Origin: Bryobacteraceae bacterium
GTDB lineage: Bacteria > Acidobacteriota > Terriglobia > Bryobacterales > Bryobacteraceae
Assembly (NCBI GenBank): GCA_019752335.1
Contig: JAIEMJ010000024.1
Location: forward strand, 124,001-188,000
Direction: 5' to 3'
Length of the DNA: 64,000 nucleotides
Shown here: one piece after another, positions 54,618-62,946 of the stretch
Numbering within the stretch: the stretch's first letter is position 1
Layout: the number at the start of each line of letters is the position of its first letter
Position numbers and translations under genes: made by a program
The notes under the pieces: generated by a model
What the model was told of the DNA's origin: nothing
What the model saw: the letters and a program-made list of their open reading frames with translations, nothing else
The model's database searches: none

Positions 54618-56569
54618 TGGGGCCTCCCGGGCATCGGCGCGCCGAACATGGGCGGCATGGGTGGCATCAAATCCTGGTTGATGCCTTTGGTGAGCTGTTC
54701 GGCCGTCAGCTGGCCGGAGTGGTCGCTGTTCCAGGAGGCGAACCAGCGTCCGAGGGTCTGTTGGAGTTCGTCGCGCGTGAGCGTACCGTCTTTGCCGGTG
54801 TCGAACTTGGGAAAGAGCATCATGCCGAGCATTTGTCCGGGGCCCCCTCTGGGTTCGCCACCGCGATTGCCCTGCCCGCCGGGGCCCTGACGATTCACCT
54901 GCATGCCTTCGGACTTCCCGGCGAGCTGCTGCCGGACGGAGTCGGCACGAGGGGTGACGAAGGCCTTGATCGGCTTGATGTCGCCCCCGAAACCGCCACC
55001 GGGACCACCTGGGCCACCGGGACCACCCATCATGGGCATGGGGCCCATGCCGGGAGGAGGTCCAAAGCCACCGGGCATCATGGCGGGAACGGACTGGCCC
55101 GCCACCACCTTGTCAAAGCGCGCCAGCTTCTCCGCGGACTCTTCCGCCACCGCCGGACGAATCGCCGCGGCTAACTCATCCACTTGCTTCGCCAGGCGCG
55201 CCGGTTGGAAGATCGTCTGGCTGAATTCGTTTAAGCGAGCGCGATAGAGCTTCTGAAAAGCTTCCTGGGCATACACGCGCTCCAGGAATTTGTTGTCGCC
55301 CTGCCAGGGGTGACGGATGCTGAGTTGCTCACGCTGCTCCTGCGTCCCCGCCATGTTGAACTGGCCGAAGGAATGATCCAAATCCCAGGGGAGAAATTCG
55401 AATTGGTTCTTGGCATTCAGATAGACGTAAAAATTCTGGCCCATACCCAGCAAGCTATCGAGTGTGGAGAGCCACACCGTCGTCGCCATGTAACGCGAGA
55501 AGTTATCCAGATTCAAAAACTCGCCGACGCGGGCAGTAAACTCAGCATCCGAGGCATGGCTCACCAGACGGCCGAACTCCATCACGCGATTCTTCTGCGC
55601 GGCGGTTAACTTATTCTTCGCGTCGTAGGGCTGCTCGTAGGCTTCCCAATCGTTGCCCAGATCCTGGAATAGCTTCTGCGTCACCGGCTTAAAGAGCGCG
55701 CCGGCCTTCGTGGCGTAGTGGTGCGCAATGAAGTGGTTATCGATGTCCTCCACCAAGGAGTACAAACCAAGGTACTTACGGTCATACTTGCCGTCCACCG
55801 TGACGTAGACCTTCGCATAGGACGTCCGCGGCGCCGGTACCTTGGCGTCGCGATAGAGCCGGTGCGACAGAACTTCATTCATCCAACTCGTATCGGTCAC
55901 ATTGCTATGTAAGTTTAGTGTCGTCACGCCGGCGAACTCGGCGTCCTTCGTATAGCGATTGACATCGATCTTCATCGACTTCTTCAATTGCCCGCGCGAC
56001 ATCATGAACGTGCCATTGCCTTTGTAGCGCACCGCGACGTCGGCGAGCGGCTGACCGGCAAAGTCAAGGCTGGCGTGGACATACTCAAACTCGATGCCCA
56101 TCGCGCCCGAGAGGCCATTTTTCTTGCCTTTGGGGGCTTGTAGCATCCGCTCGCCAGGGCCACCCGGACCGCCGGGGCCAGGCATTTCGAAGATGGAACC
56201 GAGACCTTCGCCAAACTGCGCCTGGGTCACCTTGCCGGACTTCGCCGCGTCCCACTGGGCGAACCAATCGCCGCCGAGGGCGGCGAATTCGGCGCGCGAG
56301 AGCTTGCCGTCGCCGTTGCGGTCGCCCTTCAGAAATGCCGGGGCGATGAACATGGCGGGGGAGAACATACCGGGACCGCCTCGACCTAGACCGGGGCCTG
56401 GGCCGGGACCACCGCCCTTGGGTTCCATCGCTTCCCATTGCGCGGCGGTGAATTTCAAATGCACCGTCCAGACCTCGGTAGGTGCGAAGAGTTCACCGCT
56501 CTTCACGGGCGCTTTCGCCGCCGCACTCAGGATCCACCCGGCCAACAGGACCCAACTCAGTTTCAACAT
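54614..56569 (-). CDS. CotH kinase family protein with EF-hand repeats
   Basis: A 651-aa exported protein. A signal peptide (SWVLLAGWILSAAA) is followed by EF-hand-like loops (DRNGDGKLSRAEF at about 80-92, DAAKSGKVTQAQF at about 100-112), the CotH kinase domain (about 160-480) with YKGNGTFM, TLNLHSNVTDTSWMNEVLSHRLYRD, VEDIDNHF and DLDHSFGQFN, a Gly/Pro/Met-rich linker and two C-terminal EF-hands (DTGKDGTLTRDEL, NSDHSGQLTAEQL). Atypical kinase residues (NLHS..., DLDHS) are kept. With VTC and DUF4956 it probably acts on extracytoplasmic phosphate or protein substrates, perhaps Ca-controlled. Confidence 0.9.
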   Translation of the reverse strand: MLKLSWVLLAGWILSAAAKAPVKSGELFAPTEVWTVHLKFTAAQWEAMEPKGGGPGPGPGLGRGGPGMFSPAMFIAPAFLKGDRNGDGKLSRAEFAALGGDWFAQWDAAKSGKVTQAQFGEGLGSIFEMPGPGGPGGPGERMLQAPKGKKNGLSGAMGIEFEYVHASLDFAGQPLADVAVRYKGNGTFMMSRGQLKKSMKIDVNRYTKDAEFAGVTTLNLHSNVTDTSWMNEVLSHRLYRDAKVPAPRTSYAKVYVTVDGKYDRKYLGLYSLVEDIDNHFIAHHYATKAGALFKPVTQKLFQDLGNDWEAYEQPYDAKNKLTAAQKNRVMEFGRLVSHASDAEFTARVGEFLNLDNFSRYMATTVWLSTLDSLLGMGQNFYVYLNAKNQFEFLPWDLDHSFGQFNMAGTQEQREQLSIRHPWQGDNKFLERVYAQEAFQKLYRARLNEFSQTIFQPARLAKQVDELAAAIRPAVAEESAEKLARFDKVVAGQSVPAMMPGGFGPPPGMGPMPMMGGPGGPGGPGGGFGGDIKPIKAFVTPRADSVRQQLAGKSEGMQVNRQGPGGQGNRGGEPRGGPGQMLGMMLFPKFDTGKDGTLTRDELQQTLGRWFASWNSDHSGQLTAEQLTKGINQDLMPPMPPMFGAPMPGRPQ

Positions 56570-56651
56570 GCTTACAGAATAGGGGCGGCGGGAATTTCCC
56601 GCAGTTAAGATTGGTTAAGCTAAGTTCGCGTTAGAATCACTCTGAGCGAAA

Positions 56652-57347
56652 ATGTTCGCAACCTCTAACAGCTTCGTCTTTGCGATCATTCCTTGTTGGA
56701 ATGAGAGCTCCGTTCTGCGGCAAACGGTAAGTGAGTTGCTGGCTCTGGGCCTTCAGGTAGTCGTCGTCGACGATGGCTCCGACACGCCGATGCGCCTGCA
56801 CTGCGACGGACTCCCGGTGCACCTGCTGCGCCACTCCGTGAACCTCGGACAAGGCGCGGCTCTGCAAACCGGCATGGACTACGCGCTGGCCCAAGGTGCG
56901 GCCTACCTGATTCACTTCGACGCCGACGGCCAACATGACCCCGGCGCCATCGCGGAGATGCTGGCGATTTTGCGGCAGGGAGACGTCGATGTATTGCTCG
57001 GTTCACGTTTCCTGAATCAGACGCACGCCCGGGCCGTGCCCTGGTCCAAGCGTCTACTGCTGCGGGGCGGGATTGTGGTGTCGTGGCTCTTCTCGGGCCT
57101 GTGGCTTACCGACACTCACAATGGCCTGCGTGGCCTGACGCGCCGGGCCGCGGAACAAATCCGCCTGACGGAAAACGGCTTCAGCCACGCCACCGAAATT
57201 CTGGAGGAGATTAGACGGGCGCGTCTGCGTTATCGGGAAATTCCCACGTTGGTGCGCTATACGGAGTATTCGCGAAGCAAAGGACAAAGTATGGGAAACA
57301 GCGTCAACGTTTTCGTCGACCTGCTACTCCACAAGTTACTCCGATGA
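56652..57347 (+). CDS. Glycosyltransferase family 2 (dolichol-phosphate mannosyltransferase-like)
   Basis: A 231-aa GT-A enzyme. DDGSD at residues 40-44, the metal-binding DADGQHD at 90-96, GSRFLN and NGLRGLTRRAAEQI are the family's conserved blocks. Without a membrane segment, it probably uses a nucleotide-sugar to load undecaprenyl phosphate. It overlaps the DUF2304 gene by four bases, which itself overlaps a membrane glycosyltransferase, so the three likely act in one pathway. Confidence 0.9.
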   Translation: MFATSNSFVFAIIPCWNESSVLRQTVSELLALGLQVVVVDDGSDTPMRLHCDGLPVHLLRHSVNLGQGAALQTGMDYALAQGAAYLIHFDADGQHDPGAIAEMLAILRQGDVDVLLGSRFLNQTHARAVPWSKRLLLRGGIVVSWLFSGLWLTDTHNGLRGLTRRAAEQIRLTENGFSHATEILEEIRRARLRYREIPTLVRYTEYSRSKGQSMGNSVNVFVDLLLHKLLR

Positions 57348-57664
57348 CGAAAATTCAACTCCTGCTAATCGTCTGTCTGGTGCTGGGCGCGGCCTGGTTT
57401 GCCTGGAGCGCCCGGCTGAGTTACCGCATCGCGCTCTTCACCCTCATGTTACTTGGTGTCTACTTTGTGGCCCTGCCGGACCACACGACGGCAGTAGCTC
57501 ACTTCCTAGGCGTCGGACGCGGGACGGACTTACTCCTTTACTTAAGTCTGGTCACCGGCGGCTACACCATCCTGCTGCTGTACCGGCGCACGCGCCAGTT
57601 GGAGCGCAAGCTGACGGAGCACATCCGCGCCATGGCCATCGAGCGCGCGGAGACTCTACGATGA
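57344..57664 (+). CDS. DUF2304 small membrane protein
   Basis: A 106-aa protein with three hydrophobic segments (LLLIVCLVLGAAWFAW, RIALFTLMLLGVYFVAL and LLLYLSLVTGGYTILLLYRR) followed by a basic coiled tail (RTRQLERKLTEHIRAMAIERAE). It matches DUF2304, which typically follows a GT2 gene of the DPM1 type. It may anchor the GT2 enzyme at the membrane. Confidence 0.9.
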   Translation: MTKIQLLLIVCLVLGAAWFAWSARLSYRIALFTLMLLGVYFVALPDHTTAVAHFLGVGRGTDLLLYLSLVTGGYTILLLYRRTRQLERKLTEHIRAMAIERAETLR

Positions 57665-59097
57665 CGATGAGGCTGGCCTACGCGGCCGCCATCCTGGCGG
57701 CGATTCCGTACTATGTGCCGCGTCTCTTGCGGGGATTCTGGTTGGACGAAGCGGGCACCTATTGGATGGCTTACGAAGGGCTCGGGGCGGCGATCGACAA
57801 GTGTGCGCATTGGCCGGGCCAATCCATCCTGTACGGCGCCCTCGCCTCGCTCTTCTGCCTGGAGGTGGAGGGACCTTGGCGTGAACCGTTGCTACGGCTC
57901 CCCAGCCTTTTCGGCATCGGACTCATGCTCTTCTTCTGCTCCCGCCTAGCCGCGAAAGCCGTGGGAGAAATGGCGGCCTGGTGTACTTTTGTCTTGCTGC
58001 TCTTCCACCCGGCCAGTCTCGATTTGTTTGCGATGGCCCGTCCTTACGGGCTGGCGGCCGCGGCGGTAGCGGGATCTTACTATTTTCTTTACGAATGGGT
58101 AGAGACCCGCTCGCGCCGCGCCGCCGCCAGTTACGCCGTGGCGACCGCGCTGATTTTCTACCTCCACTATCTCTTTTCGGTCGCCTTAGCCGGACAAGCT
58201 CTTTATCTGGCTTGGGTATTCCTGGTTGAACGCCGCACCGAACGCTGGCGTGACTTAGTGCTGGCCTACGCCGGCGTTGGCGTGCTGTTGCTGCCCCTGG
58301 CGGCTCACATGCGGCTGCTGGTGCGCGACGCGTATACGCTGCCCGTGGCGGGCCGGCCGTCGTTACGCGCCCTGGCCAAAGTGTTGGTGCCCAGCGTGGC
58401 CCTGGTTAGCAGTGCGCTGGCCTTGGCGGGAGCGTTTTTCCTTCGCCGCAAATGGCAGATGCCTGGGCATAGCGTGCTCGCGCTGTTACTCGGCTGGTTC
58501 GCCGCAGGGACGCTCGTCCTCTTCGTGATAGCCCGCGTCAGCCCGCACGCGGTCTTTATCCCGCGCTACCTCGGGTCGGCGATTCCGGGGGAAGCCTTGC
58601 TACTCGGCGTCCTCGGCGCGGTGCTCTTGCCGGGCCGGTGGGCCGCTGGCTGGGCCTGTCTCATCGCGCTCGCCACCACCGCAAACCCCCTCGAATACAG
58701 ACAGCTCTGGCTGAACGGCTTCGATGACGCCCGGCCCATCCTGGAGATGGTACGGCAAGTGAATCCCGCTGAGCCGCCGCCTCTCTTCTTCCAGAGCGGA
58801 CTGATCGAGTCGAACTTCCTTGACTGGCGTAAGGGGCCCGAGGGCACTTATCTCTTTAGCGAACTCAGTGCCTACCCGGTAGCCAATCGAGTCTATCCGT
58901 TGCCGATCCGCTTCACCGCGCAGGAGAAGCCCTATTTGACGGGGCTGCTTGATGGCGAGCTGAAGCAGGCCCCCATGATCCTGTTTCTCACTCGCGGCGA
59001 TCCACCGGCGCCCGTCATCGAGGAGTTTACCCGGCGCGGCTATCGTCTGGAAATCGCGAAGCCAAACGTCTACTCGCTGGCTTTGTTTCGCCGCTAA
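57661..59097 (+). CDS. Polytopic membrane glycosyltransferase (GT39/PMT-like)
   Basis: A 478-aa membrane protein with about ten TM helices. The N-terminal periplasmic loop has LRGFWLDEAGTYWMAYEGLGAAI, resembling the DE motif of GT39-type lipid-phosphate-sugar glycosyltransferases, then PSLFGIGLMLFFCSRLAAKA and DLFAMARPYGLAAAAVAGSYYFLYEW. The C-terminal 130 residues are a soluble domain. It starts four bases within the DUF2304 gene, so a lipid-linked sugar produced by the GT2 enzyme is its probable donor. Confidence 0.8.
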   Translation: MTMRLAYAAAILAAIPYYVPRLLRGFWLDEAGTYWMAYEGLGAAIDKCAHWPGQSILYGALASLFCLEVEGPWREPLLRLPSLFGIGLMLFFCSRLAAKAVGEMAAWCTFVLLLFHPASLDLFAMARPYGLAAAAVAGSYYFLYEWVETRSRRAAASYAVATALIFYLHYLFSVALAGQALYLAWVFLVERRTERWRDLVLAYAGVGVLLLPLAAHMRLLVRDAYTLPVAGRPSLRALAKVLVPSVALVSSALALAGAFFLRRKWQMPGHSVLALLLGWFAAGTLVLFVIARVSPHAVFIPRYLGSAIPGEALLLGVLGAVLLPGRWAAGWACLIALATTANPLEYRQLWLNGFDDARPILEMVRQVNPAEPPPLFFQSGLIESNFLDWRKGPEGTYLFSELSAYPVANRVYPLPIRFTAQEKPYLTGLLDGELKQAPMILFLTRGDPPAPVIEEFTRRGYRLEIAKPNVYSLALFRR

Positions 59098-59100
59098 GGG

Positions 59101-59829
59101 CTACAACTCAGCCGCGGTTTGCGACGGCGACGTCACGCCCGGCGGCAGTTCCATGATCTTGATACTGCGAAAGTGGATCTCCGCGCCCTCGGATTCGAGG
59201 CACAGATAGCCCTTTTTCTGCGTCGATTTCGCGATGCCGTTGACGAACTTCCCGTTCACCGACAGCTTGATCACGCCGTCCACGCATACGACGGTATAAG
59301 TATTCCATTCGCCACGCGGCTTGCATAAATTCTCAATCGACTTACTGCGTTCGCCGCGCGGATTGTCCGGTAGCGTCTTCACACCGCCCACGCCGAACAG
59401 CTCACCATGTACGTAGGCGATTGGCGGCACCACTCCGTTCTTCGTATTCAGCTTCACCCAATCGAGCTCCAGCATCTGCACCTCTACGCCGTCGGGCAGG
59501 CGATTTTCTCCTGGCCGGGCGCCGCTCCAGACGAACATACCGGAGTTGCCGCCGGGCTCCAGGTGCATCCATTCGATGTGCAGAATGAAGTTTTCGTACT
59601 GCCGGTCGGACCGCATGACGCCGATGGGATGCCCCGAACAGACGAGCATCTTGTTCTTCACGCTCCAGGTGTCTTTTTCGGTATTCACCGGGATCCAGCC
59701 CTTGAGGTCGCGCTGGTTGAAGAGGTCGCGGAAGGTGTAAGGCGGCGCTGACGCCGCGGCCTTGGTGGGCGTCGCCAGGCCCAGCGAACTCATCCATAAT
59801 GCCGCGCGGCGGCTGAAGGTGTGACTCAT
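59101..59829 (-). CDS. DUF1080 (3-keto-disaccharide hydrolase-like) protein
   Basis: A 242-aa exported protein with a [15 protein letters not shown] twin-arginine-type leader. The concanavalin-like fold opens with [18 protein letters not shown], and continues with [31 protein letters not shown] and [18 protein letters not shown], all DUF1080 signatures. The family is implicated in sugar/keto-disaccharide hydrolysis. It diverges from an alpha/beta hydrolase gene 17 bases away. Confidence 0.92.
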   Translation of the reverse strand: MSHTFSRRAALWMSSLGLATPTKAAASAPPYTFRDLFNQRDLKGWIPVNTEKDTWSVKNKMLVCSGHPIGVMRSDRQYENFILHIEWMHLEPGGNSGMFVWSGARPGENRLPDGVEVQMLELDWVKLNTKNGVVPPIAYVHGELFGVGGVKTLPDNPRGERSKSIENLCKPRGEWNTYTVVCVDGVIKLSVNGKFVNGIAKSTQKKGYLCLESEGAEIHFRSIKIMELPPGVTSPSQTAAEL

Positions 59830-59846
59830 CTTGATATCCTACGCCC

Positions 59847-60992
59847 ATGCCGACCGAAAATATGTTGGGCGCCTACGGTGACTGGGCCGCGCGCCTGGCC
59901 AGTGATCCCGCGCGCTTGTCCTTCCGCCAACCGCGCTTCAAGAATCTGGCCGAATGGCGCAAGACGGCGCGCGAGACTTACCGCCAAACCTTGCTGCAAC
60001 CCAACAGTGGCGGCGTGCCCAAGGCCACCGTGCAGCATCGGTTCGAATACGACGGACTCGCGGTGGAGCATTTGAGCTGGCAACTCCCCTACGGCCCGCC
60101 CACTGAGGCCGTCCTGCTGAAGCCCGCGGGGGCCAAAGGCAAGCTGCCGGCCGTGGTGGGCTTGCATGACCACGGCGGCAACAAGTACTTCGGCCTGCGC
60201 AAGATCACGCAGATCAGCGCCGAGCGCCATCCGTTGATGGTGCAGCATCAGGATCACTACTACGGCGGCAAGGCCTGGGCCAATGAACTGGCGAAGCGCG
60301 GCTACGTGGTGCTGGTACACGACGCCTTTGCCTTCGCCAGCCGCCGCGTCCGCGTGGGCGACGTCCCGGCCGTGCTGAAGGGCAAGCTGACCGAGGTAAA
60401 CCCTGAAGACCCCGAGGAGATCCAGCGCTATAACGTCTTCGCGCGCGGCCACGAAGACGAGGTATCGAAGAGCCTGCTTTGCGCCGGCGTCACTTGGCCG
60501 GGTGTCTTTACCAGCGAAGACGAACGCGCGGTGGACTACCTGGTGAGCCGCCCCGATGTCGACGCGAACCGCGTCGGCTGCTGCGGACTCTCGGGCGGCG
60601 GTCTGCGGACCGTTTTTCTGACGGGCCTCGATCCGCGCATCAAGGTCTCCTGCTGCGTTGGGATGATGACCACCTGGCGGGACTACCTGCTCAACAAGTG
60701 CCACACCCACACCTGGATGTGTTACATCCCGACGCTGCCGCGCGATCTCGACTATCCGGAGATTCTCGGCCTGAACGCGCCGAATCCGGTACTGGTGCTG
60801 AACAACAACCAGGACTCGCTCTTCACCCTGCCCGAAATGCAGCGCGCAGACCGAATCTTGACCGAGGTCTACCAGAAGGCCAAGGCGCCCGAGCGTTACA
60901 AGGCCAGCTTCTATGAGGGTCCGCACAAGTTCGATCAGCCCATGCAAGCCGAGGCTTTCGCTTGGTTTGATCGCTGGCTGAAGCCCGCCTAG
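59847..60992 (+). CDS. Alpha/beta hydrolase (dienelactone hydrolase / acetyl-xylan esterase-like)
   Basis: A 381-aa hydrolase. LPAVVGLHDHGGNKYFG shows the strand and oxyanion region, VDANRVGCCGLSGGGLRT carries the nucleophile elbow G-L-S-G-G, and the late PNPVLVLNNNQDSLFT (Asp) and GPHKFDQPMQ (His) complete the triad. The family acts on carbohydrate esters or similar substrates. There is no signal peptide, so it is cytoplasmic. Confidence 0.82.
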   Translation: MPTENMLGAYGDWAARLASDPARLSFRQPRFKNLAEWRKTARETYRQTLLQPNSGGVPKATVQHRFEYDGLAVEHLSWQLPYGPPTEAVLLKPAGAKGKLPAVVGLHDHGGNKYFGLRKITQISAERHPLMVQHQDHYYGGKAWANELAKRGYVVLVHDAFAFASRRVRVGDVPAVLKGKLTEVNPEDPEEIQRYNVFARGHEDEVSKSLLCAGVTWPGVFTSEDERAVDYLVSRPDVDANRVGCCGLSGGGLRTVFLTGLDPRIKVSCCVGMMTTWRDYLLNKCHTHTWMCYIPTLPRDLDYPEILGLNAPNPVLVLNNNQDSLFTLPEMQRADRILTEVYQKAKAPERYKASFYEGPHKFDQPMQAEAFAWFDRWLKPA

Positions 60993-61101
60993 CCGCGGCC
61001 GGTCGGCTGAGCCGAACGGGAGCGAAATCTGGAACGCCCATCGCGTCGGCAGAAATAGCCCTGTTTTGCTGGGGTTTTGGCCGTAAATCGTCGAAACGTA
61101 C

Positions 61102-61121
61102 CCCATCGCTTACGCGATGGG
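61102..61121. repeat. REP-like hairpin, family 2, copy 3
   Basis: CCCATCGC and GCGATGGG form an 8-bp perfect stem with a TTAC loop, followed by CTGT, as at 4663-4682. It lies between convergent genes (60992 and 61154) and could also end both transcripts. Confidence 0.78.
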
Positions 61122-61153
61122 CTGTTCGGACTTCGCTTCCGGTCGGCTTACTA

Positions 61154-61828
61154 TTAGCGCGCAAACATTCGCAGACCCTGGCCCACCAGCGCCGCGCCGA
61201 GGGCGCCCGCGAAGGCTGGACCAAACACCGGCGCCGCGCGGTGTACGGCGTGGTAGCCCAGGAATAGGAAGCCGCCGCCGGTGAGCGCCAGCAGGCCCTG
61301 GACCAGGCCGGGAGCGATCCAGGGGCTCGCGTAGCTCTCGGCGACCAGTCCCAGCCAGGTGACGCACTGGAAGCCCGCGCTGGCGAGCATCGCCTTGCGC
61401 TCGCTCTTCAGCGCCGAGCGCAGCAGCACGCCCAACGCCAGGCCCTCGGGAATCTTATGCAGCAGAATCCCCGCGATGATGCCTGCGGTCATGTGGCGTT
61501 GCCCCGCGGTGAGCGACGCCTGAATCAGCCAGCCGTCCAAAAAACAATGTGCCGCCGCCGCGCCCAGTAACACCGTGGAGACGGCGTGCGAGCAGGTGGA
61601 GCAGACCGGTTGCAGGTAGCGGTCGATCACGAAGAGCAAGGCGAAGCCGCCGGTGAGCCAGGCGAGCGCGGCGGGCCAACTCGCATTCGTCGCGACCTCG
61701 GGCAGAATCCAGAAGGTGGCGATGCCGATCAGGAGTCCGCCGTTGAGCGACACCAGGCGGCGCGCGATCGCGGGCAGGCTACCGAGCCAGACCCCCAGAA
61801 ACGTAAAGCATAAGGCGGACCATAACAC
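61154..61828 (-). CDS. ZIP family metal transporter
   Basis: A 224-aa protein with about eight short TM helices. HCFLDGWLIQ (TM4) and GILLHKIPEGLALGVLLRSAL (TM5) carry the conserved His/Glu metal ligands of the ZIP family. Direction of transport is probably into the cytoplasm, for zinc or a similar divalent ion. Length is normal for bacterial ZIP. It has no operon partner visible. Confidence 0.9.
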   Translation of the reverse strand: MLWSALCFTFLGVWLGSLPAIARRLVSLNGGLLIGIATFWILPEVATNASWPAALAWLTGGFALLFVIDRYLQPVCSTCSHAVSTVLLGAAAAHCFLDGWLIQASLTAGQRHMTAGIIAGILLHKIPEGLALGVLLRSALKSERKAMLASAGFQCVTWLGLVAESYASPWIAPGLVQGLLALTGGGFLFLGYHAVHRAAPVFGPAFAGALGAALVGQGLRMFAR

Positions 61829-61968
61829 CCCCTTAGCTTAGCGCATTTTGATAATGCTCTATCTATAGCGGCTGCATGTACAAGGGGATTTCGTAGAGAG
61901 CGCCGTCGCAAATCGCTTCGCGAGCGGCGTTCTTTGTGTCCTGAGGCCCACGTTTCGTGCAGCGCTCA

Positions 61969-62400
61969 TCAGATAGCGTGGTTGGCCTTCCAACTTCGGA
62001 TGCGCCATCCTGAATAGACAAGGGGCAGGTAGATAACAGCCATCGTCGTGACTGCCAACGCGGTAATCGCAGGGAGAATGAGCCAGCTGACCGGACGGGA
62101 TCCCTCTGCAAATAGGAACGGCCAAAGGCCGATGGGAATCGGTGGTATGTCGGTCCATGGAGGTACACTTCCAACAGCGAAAACCACGACAGTGTAGGCT
62201 GGCTTTTCTGGTGTCAGCATTCCTCCAATAACCGGCAATACGATCAAACAGGCGACTAGAGCTATTAGATGGCCACGAAAGGCTTCGCCGCCGTGTTCGA
62301 AAAGTAGAGCGTTCAGAGTTCCGCTGAACAGAACGCCCCACAAACGCCACTGCAGCGCAAGGGCGAGCCGCTTCTCAAGCGCTGTAAACTGGCCGTCCAT
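61969..62400 (-). CDS. Small membrane protein of unknown function
   Basis: About 143 aa from the ATG at 62400 (an in-frame ATG is seven codons earlier). Four hydrophobic segments are visible (WGVLFSGTLNALLF, LIALVACLIVLPVIG, YTVVVFAVGSV and LPAITALAVTTMAVIYLPLVY). It has no family I recognise. The base composition is less GC-rich than neighbouring genes. Confidence 0.55.
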   Translation of the reverse strand: MDGQFTALEKRLALALQWRLWGVLFSGTLNALLFEHGGEAFRGHLIALVACLIVLPVIGGMLTPEKPAYTVVVFAVGSVPPWTDIPPIPIGLWPFLFAEGSRPVSWLILPAITALAVTTMAVIYLPLVYSGWRIRSWKANHAI

Positions 62401-62468
62401 GTCTGTCCCACGGTAGCGCAAATCGACGGCAGCAATATAACCGGATTTCTTTGTTGATCGCCCGTTCG

Positions 62469-62918
62469 CTAAACCCCGAACTGCCGCAGGTGATGATCAA
62501 GATGCTTGTACATCAGTGTTGCCCATTCCGTCGCCGACAGCGTTCCAAAAAACGGATGTGGGTGTGTCGTACATCCTGTCGCTCCGTTACGGGAGTACCG
62601 GTCAATCAGTGCGAGCAGACGTTTTTGCTCGACTTCGAGATCCCGGTCGTCTTTCACCACGAGATCCTTGGCGGTGGGTGAATTGCGACGGAGCGGTTCC
62701 GGGCCGAGAGCTACGGGCTTAGCGAATCTGCCGATGATCCTCCCCACGAATAGCCGGTTAAGCTTCAGATCACCCACGGCCATTTCCAAGCCAGTCGCGC
62801 AGTGAGCTAGAGCTTGCGGGGCGTTCATTTTTCCCCACTGCCTCACGCTGTCCGGTTTCAACTGGGCGATCCGCTCGCGAATTTCCTGCACCGCCGCAGG
62901 TTCATACAAGGTCTTCAT
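62469..62918 (-). CDS. DUF1569 protein (DinB-like)
   Basis: A 149-aa helical protein: KTLYEPAAVQEIRERIAQLKPDS, WGKMNAPQALAHCATGLEMAVGD, LVVKDDRDLEVEQKRLL and HPFFGTLSATEWATLMYKHLDHHLRQFGV. These match DUF1569, related to DinB four-helix bundles that bind metal through His residues (HC, HPFFG, HLDHHLRQ). Role unknown. Confidence 0.87.
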   Translation of the reverse strand: MKTLYEPAAVQEIRERIAQLKPDSVRQWGKMNAPQALAHCATGLEMAVGDLKLNRLFVGRIIGRFAKPVALGPEPLRRNSPTAKDLVVKDDRDLEVEQKRLLALIDRYSRNGATGCTTHPHPFFGTLSATEWATLMYKHLDHHLRQFGV

Positions 62919-62946
62919 GCGCTCTCCCTCTCATGCGTTGCTCACT

